Shown here one piece after another: positions 8,570 to 17,866 of a DNA stretch of 64,000 nucleotides; position 1 is the stretch's first letter, and each line of letters starts with the position of its first letter. Source of the stretch: DASQZT01 sp963728965 (GTDB lineage: Bacteria > Acidobacteriota > Terriglobia > Bryobacterales > Bryobacteraceae); the NCBI GenBank assembly GCA_963728965.1, contig CAVSMH010000006.1:1860001-1924000 (forward strand), in the 5' to 3' direction. A program made the translations under genes and the position numbers. The notes beneath the pieces were generated by a model. It was not told the DNA's origin. It was given only the letters and a program-made list of their open reading frames with translations, and ran no database searches.

Positions 8570-9415
8570 TCAGTGCGTCATCGAGTAGACCAGGTAATTG
8601 ATACCGTAGCGGTAGGCCAAGGCGGTCATGGCCTCGGGATAATCGGGAGAGTCGGCGTATTCCCAGGCGTCGCCCACATCGGTATTGAAATTGACGGCAA
8701 CGACCAGGCGGTGCCGGTCGTCATAGATGCCGCGCCAGGCGGGCGAAGTGCCCTCGGGCTGCCGCACCACGGTCTGACCGCCGGGGCCGCGCCATAGATG
8801 ACGGGTCCCGGGAATCCAGGTGAGGTCCTTCTCCTCGATATCGTAGAGACAGTGCATGACGGCATCGGACATGGCGATGTCGGTGATGGCGTGGTTGGGC
8901 AACACGCGGGCCATGGTCTGGCGAAAGACTTCCCACTGCTCCGCGCCCCAGAAATCGTCCACTACCAGGAAGCCGCCGCGCCGAAGGTATTCGCCCAGGC
9001 GGGCCGCTTCGACATCGTTGACTCCCCACCAGCCGGTCTGCGTGGCGTAGAGCCAGGGGTGATCGAAGAGGCGGTCGTCGGTGAGGCGGAAGTGGAGCGG
9101 CGCGCCGGCATCGATGCGGGTCAGGCGGCCCACGCCCAGCGAGAAGTGATCGTCGGAATCGGGCCAATCCACCATCCACCAGCCATCTCCGGTGGCATTG
9201 CGGGAAGCGAAGCCGAAGTAGCGGTGGTACTGCGGAAGATCCGTGTACTCCACGCGGATGAAATGGAATTCTCCCCGGGCGGGAAACTCGGGGCGCGGGC
9301 CTTCGCGCTCGCGTTGCAAGCGGTACCGCTGCCCGAGGGCCGCAGTCACCAGGCAGAGCGCCACGGCGATGCTCCACGCCAGGCAAAGGCGGCAGAAGGA
9401 GGGTCGCGGCATCAC
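8570..9415 (-). CDS. DUF4159 domain exported protein
   Basis: A 281 aa protein with an N-terminal signal/anchor (LCLAWSIAVALCLVTAALG, residues 10-28) followed by a DUF4159 domain covering the rest. Characteristic stretches are GEFHFIRVEYTDLPQYHRYF, LTDDRLFDHPWLYATQTG, LRRGGFLVVDDFWG and VAVNFNTDVGDAWEYAD. The fold of DUF4159 is thought to resemble class I glutamine amidotransferases, but its function is unknown. It is often found near MoxR ATPase/VWA-type membrane clusters; none is visible here. It stands alone, divergent from the ABC exporter gene. Confidence 0.8.
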   Translation of the reverse strand: MMPRPSFCRLCLAWSIAVALCLVTAALGQRYRLQREREGPRPEFPARGEFHFIRVEYTDLPQYHRYFGFASRNATGDGWWMVDWPDSDDHFSLGVGRLTRIDAGAPLHFRLTDDRLFDHPWLYATQTGWWGVNDVEAARLGEYLRRGGFLVVDDFWGAEQWEVFRQTMARVLPNHAITDIAMSDAVMHCLYDIEEKDLTWIPGTRHLWRGPGGQTVVRQPEGTSPAWRGIYDDRHRLVVAVNFNTDVGDAWEYADSPDYPEAMTALAYRYGINYLVYSMTH

Positions 9416-9536
9416 CCTATTCTAAGGCGTCGTTGTTGGGGCAGTTCAGGTGTCGCGGCCCGCGGCCGCGCGGCAACGCCATGAAAAATGTGCACTACCG
9501 GCAGTTATGTTCGGTCAAATACAACGTAACAGGTGA

Positions 9537-11420
9537 ATGGCAACCGGAGTGCAACTTGTAGCTCTCCGCAGAATGCCACACTCGGGCACACACAACAAAT
9601 CGACGAATGAGAATTCCCGAACGTTTTGGGGGAGTTGGCAGGAACGCATTGGCGCGTTGAAGAACATTCCTCCGCTCCTCTCGATCGTCTGGAAGGCGGG
9701 CCCTAAGGTCGTTGCCGGTGCCTTGATCTGCCGCGGGCTCGCGGCGGCGATCCCGATCTCGATGCTTGCGGTGTCCAAGCGGATCCTCGATGCGATCCAG
9801 GCACATTTTGCCGGGCAGCCGCTGCCCTCGTTCTTTTGGTATCTGGTGGCGGGTGAGTTCGGCTTGGCCGTTCTGGGATCGATGATCGGCAAGTCAACCT
9901 CGTACTTCGACGCGCTGCTGGCGGACCGGTTCGCGCGATACGTCAGCATCCGCGTGATGGAGCACGCGTCGCGGCTCGACCTGAGTTCGTACGAGGATCC
10001 CGTCTTTTACGATAAACTTGAGCGCGCGCGGGTGCAGGCCACCGACCGCATTGCGATGGTGCAGGCAATGGGTACGATGGGCCAGCAAATCCTGGTAGCC
10101 ATCAGCCTTTCCGCCGGGATCATCTGGTTTTCGCCCTTGCTGCTGCTCCTGCTCGTGCTGGCGGTCGTGCCGGCCTTTCTGGGAGAGAGCCACTTCGCGT
10201 TTGAAGGCTACTCCCTGAACATTCGGCAGACCCCGGTTCGCCGGCAGCTCGATTACCTGCGTACGCTGGGCGCGAGTAAGGAATCGGCCAAGGAGCTGAA
10301 GCTGTTCGGGCTGAGCGGCTTCCTGTCGGGCGAATACGCGCGGCTGGCCAATCAGCTTTACGACCAGAACCTGCGGCTTGCGTGGCGCCGGTTGTGGGCG
10401 GGCGGCCTGCTGTCGCTGATCAGCACGGGGGCCTATTACGGCGCGTACGCCTTTGTGATCTATCGCACGGTTACCGGCGTGCTGACGTGGGGCATGCTGC
10501 AATTCATCGCGGGCGCGCTCGCCGGGGCCAGCAGCAATATTCAGAGCGTCTTCGCCACGTTCTCGAGCATCGCCGACCAGTCCCTGTTCCTGACCGACCT
10601 GGTGGAGTTTCTGCGCGTCGAGCCGAAGATCCGATCCAAGCCGGACGCGCTGCCCGCGCCCAGGCCGATGCGCGACGGATTTCGGTTCGAGGACGTGACC
10701 TTCTGCTATCCAGGAACCACGCGGCTGGTGCTGGATTGCCTGAACCTGCACATCGAGCCCGGAGAACGGATCGCGCTGATTGGAGAAAACGGACAGGGCA
10801 AGACGACCATCGTAAAGCTGCTGACTCGTCTGTACGATCCCACGGCGGGGCGCATTCTGCTCGATGGCGCGGACCTGCGGGATTACAACATTGAGGACCT
10901 GCACCGGCAGATCGGCGTGATCTTCCAGGATTTCGTGCGTTACGAAATGACGGCGCGGCAGAACATCGCCACCGGCCGCCTGGAGGCGGCGGAAGAGCTT
11001 TCCATCCGGCACGCCGCGCAGAAGAGCCTTGCCGATGAAGTGGTGGGACGCCTGCCCAACGGCTACGAACAACTGCTGGGCCGCCGTTTTGAGGGAGGTG
11101 TGGACCTCTCCGGCGGCGAGTGGCAGCGAATCGCGCTGGCTCGCGCGTACCTGCGCGACGCGCAAATCCTGATCCTGGACGAGCCTACCGCCTCGCTGGA
11201 CGCGCGCTCCGAATACGAGGTGTTTGAGCGATTCGCGGAGCTGACGGCAGGCCGCATGGCACTGTTGATCTCGCACCGGTTCTCGACGGTTCGCATGGCG
11301 GATCGAATCGTCGTGTTGGAGGGCGGAAGGATCGCGGAACAAGGAAACCATCAACAGCTCATCGCCTTGCGGGGCCGCTACTCCGGGATGTTCGAGCTGC
11401 AGGCCGCGAGTTACCGATGA
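9537..11420 (+). CDS. ABC exporter, fused permease and ATPase
   Basis: A half-size ABC exporter (627 aa). A membrane domain of about six helices covers residues 50-370 and a nucleotide-binding domain covers residues 380-620. The latter has Walker A GENGQGKTT (about 417), signature LSGGEWQRIALARA (about 525), Walker B ILILDEPTASLD (about 545) and the H-loop ISHRF (about 578). Start ATG 9537 follows AACAGGTGA, a modest ribosome site; an internal ATG at residue 14 is also possible. The stop lies inside the start of the glucan-synthase-like gene (ATGATG at 11417), so the two are co-translated. By analogy with NdvA/ChvA next to NdvB/ChvB in rhizobia it may export the glucan, but its sequence also resembles general peptide/multidrug exporters. 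Confidence 0.85.
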   Translation: MATGVQLVALRRMPHSGTHNKSTNENSRTFWGSWQERIGALKNIPPLLSIVWKAGPKVVAGALICRGLAAAIPISMLAVSKRILDAIQAHFAGQPLPSFFWYLVAGEFGLAVLGSMIGKSTSYFDALLADRFARYVSIRVMEHASRLDLSSYEDPVFYDKLERARVQATDRIAMVQAMGTMGQQILVAISLSAGIIWFSPLLLLLLVLAVVPAFLGESHFAFEGYSLNIRQTPVRRQLDYLRTLGASKESAKELKLFGLSGFLSGEYARLANQLYDQNLRLAWRRLWAGGLLSLISTGAYYGAYAFVIYRTVTGVLTWGMLQFIAGALAGASSNIQSVFATFSSIADQSLFLTDLVEFLRVEPKIRSKPDALPAPRPMRDGFRFEDVTFCYPGTTRLVLDCLNLHIEPGERIALIGENGQGKTTIVKLLTRLYDPTAGRILLDGADLRDYNIEDLHRQIGVIFQDFVRYEMTARQNIATGRLEAAEELSIRHAAQKSLADEVVGRLPNGYEQLLGRRFEGGVDLSGGEWQRIALARAYLRDAQILILDEPTASLDARSEYEVFERFAELTAGRMALLISHRFSTVRMADRIVVLEGGRIAEQGNHQQLIALRGRYSGMFELQAASYR

Positions 11421-14400
11421 TGCAATCGACGCTATCCGATCACGCCGGCCATTCCATCGGCGAATCCGAACTGGCCGCCATTCGCTCGGCGGGCCGCGCC
11501 CTGGCGGAATCCATCTCCGAAACCCTGCCCCATGGCAAGCGGACCGCCAAGCCGAAGAAAGGGCGAGCGGAGCGGATCCTGGCGAACGCTTTTTCCGCGC
11601 CCGAGAAACTCCGCCCCTGGCTGTTCGACAACGCCCGCCTGCTGCATACCGCCGAAAAGCAGGCTATCGAGTTTTTGGGTGGACTGCGCCAGTTCCCGGT
11701 GGCGGTGGGCACGCGCGGGACGGCTCCGCGGGTTTGTGTCATTGCCCGTGCCTACCTGGATTGCGTCCGGCTGATTTTCGACGAAGCGACCTGCACCGCA
11801 TTCCTGGACGGATTCCAGGAAGTTGCCACGCTCGAGATGGGCGAGGTGTGGGGCATCAAGCCGGCGCTCCAAAGTGAAATCCTCAGCCGGATCGAGACCG
11901 CCGTCTCCGGATGGCCCGAACTGGTGACCAGTCTGCGGCACGTCGGCGAGACCGCCTGGAAGGATCTGTTCGAAAGCGTCAGCGTGGTGGAGCACGCCTT
12001 GGGGCGGGATCCGGCGGGCGCGTACCGGCGCATGGATTTCGAAAGCCGCGACCGTTACCGGAGCGCGGTAGCCTCGCTCGCGAAGCATAGCCCATTGACG
12101 GAAACCGAAGTGGCCGAGACGGCGGTGGAGTTGGCCCGTGCGATCACCCCGGGAGTGGGTAATCTGCGCGCGCAAATGCGGCGCCGGCACGTGGGGTTCT
12201 ACCTGGTCGATGCCGGGCTGCCCCGCCTGAAGAAGCGCATCCAATACCGGCAACCGGTCCGCGGGTGGATCACCGAAAAGGCGCGCCGCTTTCCCACCCC
12301 GTTCTACCTGATCGGCATCGAACTGCTGACGCTCCTGACGGTGGCGCTGCTGATCTCGGGCGCGGGCCGGTTTACGCCAACCTTGGCCGCGCTGCTGCTG
12401 CTCCTGCTGCCGGCCACCCAAACCGCGGTCGATTTCATGAACCACCTGGTCACGTACCTGGTCCCGCCGCGTGCCCTGCCCAAGCTCGACTTCTCCGAGG
12501 GCGTGCCTGAGGAATGCGCGACCATGGTGGCGGTCCCGACACTCCTGTTGAACGAGCCACAGGTGCGCGACCTGGTGCTCGATCTCGAAATCCGCTTTCT
12601 GGCGAATCGCGATCCCAACGTGTATTTTGCGCTGCTCACCGACGCACCCGATTCCAACGAACCCGTGGACGAGCGCGAGGCGCTGGTGGGCGTTTGCAGC
12701 GAACTGATTCAGGGGCTCAACCGGCGCTATCCGGGGTCGCCCTTCTTCCTGTTCCATCGCCACCGCATCTATAACGATGCCGAGGGCCGCTTCATGGGTT
12801 GGGAGCGGAAACGCGGCAAGCTGTTGGATCTCAACAAGGTCATGCGCGGCGGCTTCGACGCATTTCCAGTGAAGGTGGGAAACCTCGATGTCCTCCCGGG
12901 AATCCGCTATGTGATCACCCTCGATTCCGACACTCAGCTCCCGCGCGACTCGGCGGCGAAGCTGATCGGCGCCATCGCGCATCCGCTGAACGCTGCCGTG
13001 GTCGATCCCGCGCGGCAGGTGGTGGTGGAAGGATACGGCATCCTCCAGCCTCGCATCGGCATCAGCATTCGATCGGCGGCACGCAGCCGCCTGGCCGCGC
13101 TGTATTCCGGTGAAACGGGCTTCGATATTTACACCCGCGCCGTTTCCGACGTGTACCAGGACCTGTTTGCGGAGGGGATTTTCACCGGCAAGGGCATCTA
13201 CGAAGTGGACGTGATGCGGACCGTCCTGGAGCGCCGCTTCCCGCAGAACGCCCTGCTCAGCCATGACCTGATCGAGGGCTCGTATGCCCGCGTCGCACTG
13301 GTCAGCGATATCGAATTGATCGACGACTATCCCTCCCACTTCAGCGCCTACAACCGCCGCAAGCATCGCTGGGTACGGGGCGACTGGCAGATCATGCGCT
13401 GGTTCTGCCGGCGCGTTCCGGACTTCTACGGCCACATGATTGCGAATCCCATTTCGCTCATCTCGCAGTGGAAGATCTTCGATAACCTGCGCCGCAGCCT
13501 CCTCGATCCGACGCTGCTCCTCATGCTGATCGGGAGCTGGCTGGTTCTGCCCGGCAAGCCCGCGTACTGGACCGCGGCCGCCGTGGTCCTGCTGTTCCTG
13601 CCGGTTTACTGCGATCTCTTTTTTGCCGTGTTGCGCGCGCCCCGCAGCCGGCGCGCATTGGCGGCGTGGCTCCGCGATACCACGCGCGCTTTTGCCAATG
13701 GCCACGCCATCGCCGCGTTCGGCCTCATCTTCCTGCTGCACCAGGCGTTGCTTTCCATCGATGCGATTACCCGATCGGTGTTGCGGGTCTTCGTGACCAA
13801 GCGCAAGCTGCTCGAGTGGGAAACGGCGGCCGAAGCCGAAGTCGCGGCGCGCAGCAAAGCCACCGTGGACGTGTACCTGGAATGGACTCCCGCCATCGCC
13901 GCGCTGATCGGGCTGGCGGTGTGGCTGCTGCGGCCGGAGGCGCTGCCGGCCGCCGCGCCCGTACTGGCCCTGTGGATCGCGTCGCGAGCGTTTTCGCCCT
14001 GGTTGAATCGCGCACCACGTACCATGAACCGGGCACTCGAACGCAAGGACCGGGATTGGCTGCGCGACCAGGGAGAAATGATGTGCCGCTACTTCCAGGA
14101 TTGGAGTTCCACCACGACGAACTGGCTGATCCCGGATAACGTCCACGAAGACGGCGCCGCCGCGCTCCGCTTGTCGCCCACCAACCTGGGCGTGCTCCTC
14201 AACGCCCGCATCGCCGCGCTGCACTTCGGCGTGATGAGCCTTGGGGAGTTTATCTACCAGACCCGGCAGACGTTGGATCGGGTCGCCCTGCTGCCCAAAC
14301 ATCGCGGCCACCTGTTCAACTGGTACGACAGCCAGAGCCTGGAGCCGCTCGAACCGCTGTTCGTTTCCACCGTGGACAGCGGCAATCTCGCGGCGGCCCT

Positions 14401-15340
14401 CTGGACGTTGAAACAGGCGGCCCTGTCGTTTGCCTCCGAGCCGCGCACGCGCCGCGGGCTCACCTCGGAAATGGCCGCGGAGTTGAAGGAGATCGCGTCG
14501 GTTGCCGATGCGCTGGTGCGCAAGATGGACTTCCGCTTTCTCTACCATTCGCGCAAGAAGCTGCTGTCGGTCGGGTACAACGTTTCCGCCGGGCGGATCG
14601 AGCCGTCCTATTACGACCTGCTCGCATCGGAGGCCCGTATCGCCGTGTTCATCGCCATTGCCAAGGGCGATATCTCCCAGGAAGCGTGGTTCCATCTGGG
14701 GCGCGGCCACACCCTGGCGCGTGGCGAGCGGATCCTGCTCTCCTGGACCGGGACCATGTTCGAATACCTGATGCCGGCCCTTTGGATGCGGCACTATCCG
14801 GGGACGATCACCGAGCAGAGCGTGCGGGCCGTCGTGCGCGCGCAGCGCGATTACGGCTCGCGCAAAGGCGTGCCTTGGGGTATCTCCGAATCCGCGTGCG
14901 CGGGCTTTCAGGGCGGCGAGCCGGGGTACGGTCCCTTCGGAATACCGTCGCTGGGGCTCAAGCGGCACGATCCGGAGTCGCTGGTGATTGCCCCGTACGC
15001 ATCCCTGCTGGCGGTGATGGTGAACCCCGCGGCGTCTCTGAAAAACCTCCGCCAGATGGAAGAGTTCGGCTGGACTGGCCGGTACGGCTTCTACGAAGCG
15101 GTGGATTACAGCGGCGGCAGCGGTGCCCAGGTCATCCGCTTGTGGATGGCGCACCACCAGGGCATGGCCCTGCTCGCCGTCTGCAACCTGTTGTTCGACT
15201 ATCCCATGCAGCGCTATTTCCACGCCGAGCCGCAGGTCCTCGCCACCGAGTTGCTGCTGCACGAGCGCCTGCCGTCGAGCGTGGTGGCCGAAGCCGAGCC
15301 CGCGCCGGTGGCGCCGGTGCCGGTCCCGGCCGAGGGTTGA
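11417..15340 (+). CDS. Cyclic beta-1,2-glucan synthase-like protein lacking the GH94 domain
   Basis: A 1307 aa membrane protein resembling the first two thirds of NdvB/ChvB, which polymerises and cyclises beta-1,2-glucan from UDP-glucose. Residues 1-290 are an N-terminal soluble region. Two helices (about 297-335) precede a GT84-like glycosyltransferase domain with LDSDTQLPRDS (about 503) and HRWVRGDWQIMRW (about 650). Further helices lie at about 690-860. Residues 890-1280 are a glycoamylase-like (GH189-type cyclisation) domain with WSSTTTNWLIPDNV, WYDSQSLEPL, PWGISESAC, GRYGFYEAVDY and HHQGMAL. The C-terminal GH94 phosphorylase domain of full-length synthases (about 2800 aa) is absent; the protein ends in an Ala/Pro/Val-rich tail. 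It is coupled to the ABC exporter upstream. Family assignment is firm; cyclic product is inference. Confidence 0.82.
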   Translation: MMQSTLSDHAGHSIGESELAAIRSAGRALAESISETLPHGKRTAKPKKGRAERILANAFSAPEKLRPWLFDNARLLHTAEKQAIEFLGGLRQFPVAVGTRGTAPRVCVIARAYLDCVRLIFDEATCTAFLDGFQEVATLEMGEVWGIKPALQSEILSRIETAVSGWPELVTSLRHVGETAWKDLFESVSVVEHALGRDPAGAYRRMDFESRDRYRSAVASLAKHSPLTETEVAETAVELARAITPGVGNLRAQMRRRHVGFYLVDAGLPRLKKRIQYRQPVRGWITEKARRFPTPFYLIGIELLTLLTVALLISGAGRFTPTLAALLLLLLPATQTAVDFMNHLVTYLVPPRALPKLDFSEGVPEECATMVAVPTLLLNEPQVRDLVLDLEIRFLANRDPNVYFALLTDAPDSNEPVDEREALVGVCSELIQGLNRRYPGSPFFLFHRHRIYNDAEGRFMGWERKRGKLLDLNKVMRGGFDAFPVKVGNLDVLPGIRYVITLDSDTQLPRDSAAKLIGAIAHPLNAAVVDPARQVVVEGYGILQPRIGISIRSAARSRLAALYSGETGFDIYTRAVSDVYQDLFAEGIFTGKGIYEVDVMRTVLERRFPQNALLSHDLIEGSYARVALVSDIELIDDYPSHFSAYNRRKHRWVRGDWQIMRWFCRRVPDFYGHMIANPISLISQWKIFDNLRRSLLDPTLLLMLIGSWLVLPGKPAYWTAAAVVLLFLPVYCDLFFAVLRAPRSRRALAAWLRDTTRAFANGHAIAAFGLIFLLHQALLSIDAITRSVLRVFVTKRKLLEWETAAEAEVAARSKATVDVYLEWTPAIAALIGLAVWLLRPEALPAAAPVLALWIASRAFSPWLNRAPRTMNRALERKDRDWLRDQGEMMCRYFQDWSSTTTNWLIPDNVHEDGAAALRLSPTNLGVLLNARIAALHFGVMSLGEFIYQTRQTLDRVALLPKHRGHLFNWYDSQSLEPLEPLFVSTVDSGNLAAALWTLKQAALSFASEPRTRRGLTSEMAAELKEIASVADALVRKMDFRFLYHSRKKLLSVGYNVSAGRIEPSYYDLLASEARIAVFIAIAKGDISQEAWFHLGRGHTLARGERILLSWTGTMFEYLMPALWMRHYPGTITEQSVRAVVRAQRDYGSRKGVPWGISESACAGFQGGEPGYGPFGIPSLGLKRHDPESLVIAPYASLLAVMVNPAASLKNLRQMEEFGWTGRYGFYEAVDYSGGSGAQVIRLWMAHHQGMALLAVCNLLFDYPMQRYFHAEPQVLATELLLHERLPSSVVAEAEPAPVAPVPVPAEG

Positions 15341-15367
15341 ACGCGCCCGCCATGCCTGGCGAGTAGA

Positions 15368-17587
15368 CTAGCGCAGGTCGATTTCGCCCGAGACCCCGTG
15401 TGCGGCATCCGGGGAGATCCAGATCTCGACCCGTCCCGGTTCCGTGACCAGCCGCATATCCTCGTTGTAGAAGGCCAGGTCCGCCGGGGTGACTTGGAAA
15501 CTGACCCGCCGCGCCTCTCCCGGTTTCAGTGCCACGCGTTGGAATCCTCTCAGCTTGCGGACCGGTTGAACCACGCTGGCCACTTTGTCGTGAATGTACA
15601 GTTGGACCGTTTCCACGCCCTCGCGGGAGCCTCGATTGGCGATCTGGGCCGACACCGTCACCGACTCGCCCGGGCCCAGCGCGGAAGCCGAGAGCCTGAG
15701 GTCCGAATATTCGAAGCGCGTGTAGGTGAGGCCGAAACCGAACGGGTACTCCGGGGTGAAATCGACATCGATGTACTTGGAGGTGTAGCCCGTCGGCTGC
15801 TCCGGATTGCCGAGCGGAATCCCCAGTTCGCTCGCCGCCGCGGGGCGCCCGGTGTGGAGATGCTCATAGTAAATGGGAACCTGTCCCACGGTGCGCGGAA
15901 AGGTGATGGGAAGCCGGCCGGAGGGCGCGGCGCGGCCCAACAGCAGCTTTGCCAACGCGGGACCGCCCATCGTGCCCGGGTGCCAGGCATAAACCACCGC
16001 ACTGGCCTTGGATGCGACGTCGTGAAATGTCAGCGGCCGCCCTGCCAGGATCACCACCACCATCGGCTTGCCCGCCTCGCGAAGGGCATCGACCAGCGAG
16101 TCCTGGGCGCCCGGCAGATCGAGGAAGGCCCGCGAGCGGGCCTCGCCCGAGAGAATCTGTTCCTCGCCCAGAAACAGCAGCACGACATCGGCCTGGCGGG
16201 CGGCCGCGACGGCCGCGCCAAATCCCTCGCGCGCGCGGTCGCGGCTGTTGCGCAATCCGGGCGCGTAGACCACGCGCCGCTCGCCAAGCAGTTGCCGTAA
16301 TGCCGCCAGCGGCGTTTGCACGTCCTCCATGCGCGCGTCCATGCTCCACGTGCCCACCTGGTCCAGCCGGCTGTCCGCCAGCGGACCGATCACCGCCACC
16401 GTCCGCACCGCGTCGCCGATCGGCAGCACGTCGCGCTCGTTCTTCAGCAAAACGAAACTGCCGATGGCTGCCCGTTCGGCCAGTTCCAGGGATGCCGCCG
16501 TGGGAGTGATTTCCTTCGGCGCGGGAATGGCCTGGTCAAACAGCCCCAACCGGAATTTCAGGCGCAGAATGTTGCGGACCGCCCCATCGATCTGCCCCAT
16601 GCTCACCGTTCCGCTCTGGACCAGTTCCTTGAGGTGGTCGAAATAGGTGGTGCTCACCATCTCCATGTCCACACCGGCCGCGAGCGCCCTGCCGGCCGCC
16701 TGTCGCGCATCGCCCGCGAAGCCGTGCGGGATCAGTTCGGCGATCGCCGTGTAATCGCTGACCACCAGGCCATCGTAGTGCCACTCGGCGCGCAGCACGT
16801 CGCGAAGCAGGAAACGGTTGCCGGTCGCGGGCACGCCGTTCAGCGTGTTGAACGCGGTCATGAAGGTGGCCACACCCGCGTCGCGCGCGGCCCGGAACGG
16901 TGGCAGGTAGACTTCGCGCAGCAGGATTTCCGGAATCCAGGCGCTGTTGTAGTCGCGGCCCGCTTCGGCGGCGCCATACCCCGCGAAGTGTTTGGCGCAG
17001 GCGGCCACCGCGTCCGGAGCGTCCAGCGAGCCGCCCTGAAAGCCCCGCACCATGGCCGCGGCGAGCGTGCCGGCCAGGTAGGGATCTTCACCGAGGCTTT
17101 CGGCCACGCGTCCCCAACGCGGATCGCGAGCGATGTCGATCATCGGCGCGAACGTCCAGCGGATGCCCTCGGCGGCGGCCTCGCCGGCCGCTTCCCGGGC
17201 CGCCCGCTCCACCAGTTCCGGTTGCCAGGCCGCCGCTTGTCCGAGCGGGATGGGGAAGATGGTCTTATATCCGTGAATCACGTCCCGTCCGAACAGAAGC
17301 GGGATGCCGAGGCGGCTTTCCCGGACCGCGATGCGCTGTGCTTCGGCCCGGTCCGACGGGCTGCCGGCATTCAGGAACGATCCCCACCGGCCGTGGCGGA
17401 TCTCCGTTTTGATGGCCTCCGACAGCGGTGTGGCCATGGCCGTCGATTGCGACATTTGGCCGATCTTCTCATCCAGGGTCATGCGCGCGAGCAGCGCCTC
17501 GACGCGGCCCTCCACATTCGACCCGGGCTGCGCGCGCAGGACGGTGGCCAGGAGCCCAATGGCCGTGGACCAGAAAAGGCAATGCAT
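15368..17587 (-). CDS. Exported GH3 beta-glucosidase
   Basis: A secreted or periplasmic glycoside hydrolase family 3 enzyme (739 aa) that removes terminal beta-linked glucose. Start ATG 17587 gives the signal peptide MHCLFWSTAIGLLATVLRAQ; the frame is open to 17626. The order is a GH3 N-terminal TIM barrel (KHFAGYGAAEAGRDYNSA; nucleophile Asp in VVSDYTAIAEL at about residue 285), the GH3 C-terminal domain (VLLFLGEEQILSGEARSR, VVYAWHPGTMGGPALA) and a fibronectin-III-like end (VSAQIANRGSREGVETVQLY). It matches BglX-type enzymes in length and layout. It faces the glucan synthase gene with 27 bp between the stops, so it may act on the same or a related beta-glucan. Confidence 0.92.
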   Translation of the reverse strand: MHCLFWSTAIGLLATVLRAQPGSNVEGRVEALLARMTLDEKIGQMSQSTAMATPLSEAIKTEIRHGRWGSFLNAGSPSDRAEAQRIAVRESRLGIPLLFGRDVIHGYKTIFPIPLGQAAAWQPELVERAAREAAGEAAAEGIRWTFAPMIDIARDPRWGRVAESLGEDPYLAGTLAAAMVRGFQGGSLDAPDAVAACAKHFAGYGAAEAGRDYNSAWIPEILLREVYLPPFRAARDAGVATFMTAFNTLNGVPATGNRFLLRDVLRAEWHYDGLVVSDYTAIAELIPHGFAGDARQAAGRALAAGVDMEMVSTTYFDHLKELVQSGTVSMGQIDGAVRNILRLKFRLGLFDQAIPAPKEITPTAASLELAERAAIGSFVLLKNERDVLPIGDAVRTVAVIGPLADSRLDQVGTWSMDARMEDVQTPLAALRQLLGERRVVYAPGLRNSRDRAREGFGAAVAAARQADVVLLFLGEEQILSGEARSRAFLDLPGAQDSLVDALREAGKPMVVVILAGRPLTFHDVASKASAVVYAWHPGTMGGPALAKLLLGRAAPSGRLPITFPRTVGQVPIYYEHLHTGRPAAASELGIPLGNPEQPTGYTSKYIDVDFTPEYPFGFGLTYTRFEYSDLRLSASALGPGESVTVSAQIANRGSREGVETVQLYIHDKVASVVQPVRKLRGFQRVALKPGEARRVSFQVTPADLAFYNEDMRLVTEPGRVEIWISPDAAHGVSGEIDLR

Positions 17588-17795
17588 ACGTGATTCCAGT
17601 GTCGTGTCCGGCGCGCGAATTGACAAGCGCCACGTGCCCTGCCGCTCTAGGGGGATCGCCGCGCGCTCGCCGGCTGCGATTTCCTACGGCTTGGGAGGGC
17701 GGGAGGCGCGCAAAACGGCGGCCACGTTGAGGGCGGGTCGGGTCGCCGTTGGCGAAGCCATCGCGCGTCGCAAGATCAGGCTGGGGAAGGAGGGG

Positions 17796-17843
17796 AAAAA
17801 GCGAGGAGGAGCGAAACGCACAGTCTCCTGCGGGCTCCTCCTC
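17796..17843 (-). terminator. Rho-independent terminator of the actin-like gene
   Basis: A perfect 10-bp inverted repeat (GAGGAGGAGC at 17803-17812 with GCTCCTCCTC at 17834-17843, 21-base loop) is followed on the minus strand by GCTTTTT. It lies 24 bp past the stop of the actin-like gene and upstream of GH3. Confidence 0.8.
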
Positions 17844-17866
17844 ATTCTAGAGGGTTGACACACAGA

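Noticed and set aside
11432..15262. Long open frame antisense to the glucan synthase-like gene
   Set aside because: Composition rich in Arg, Gln, His, Val without motifs; codon periodicity belongs to the plus-strand gene.
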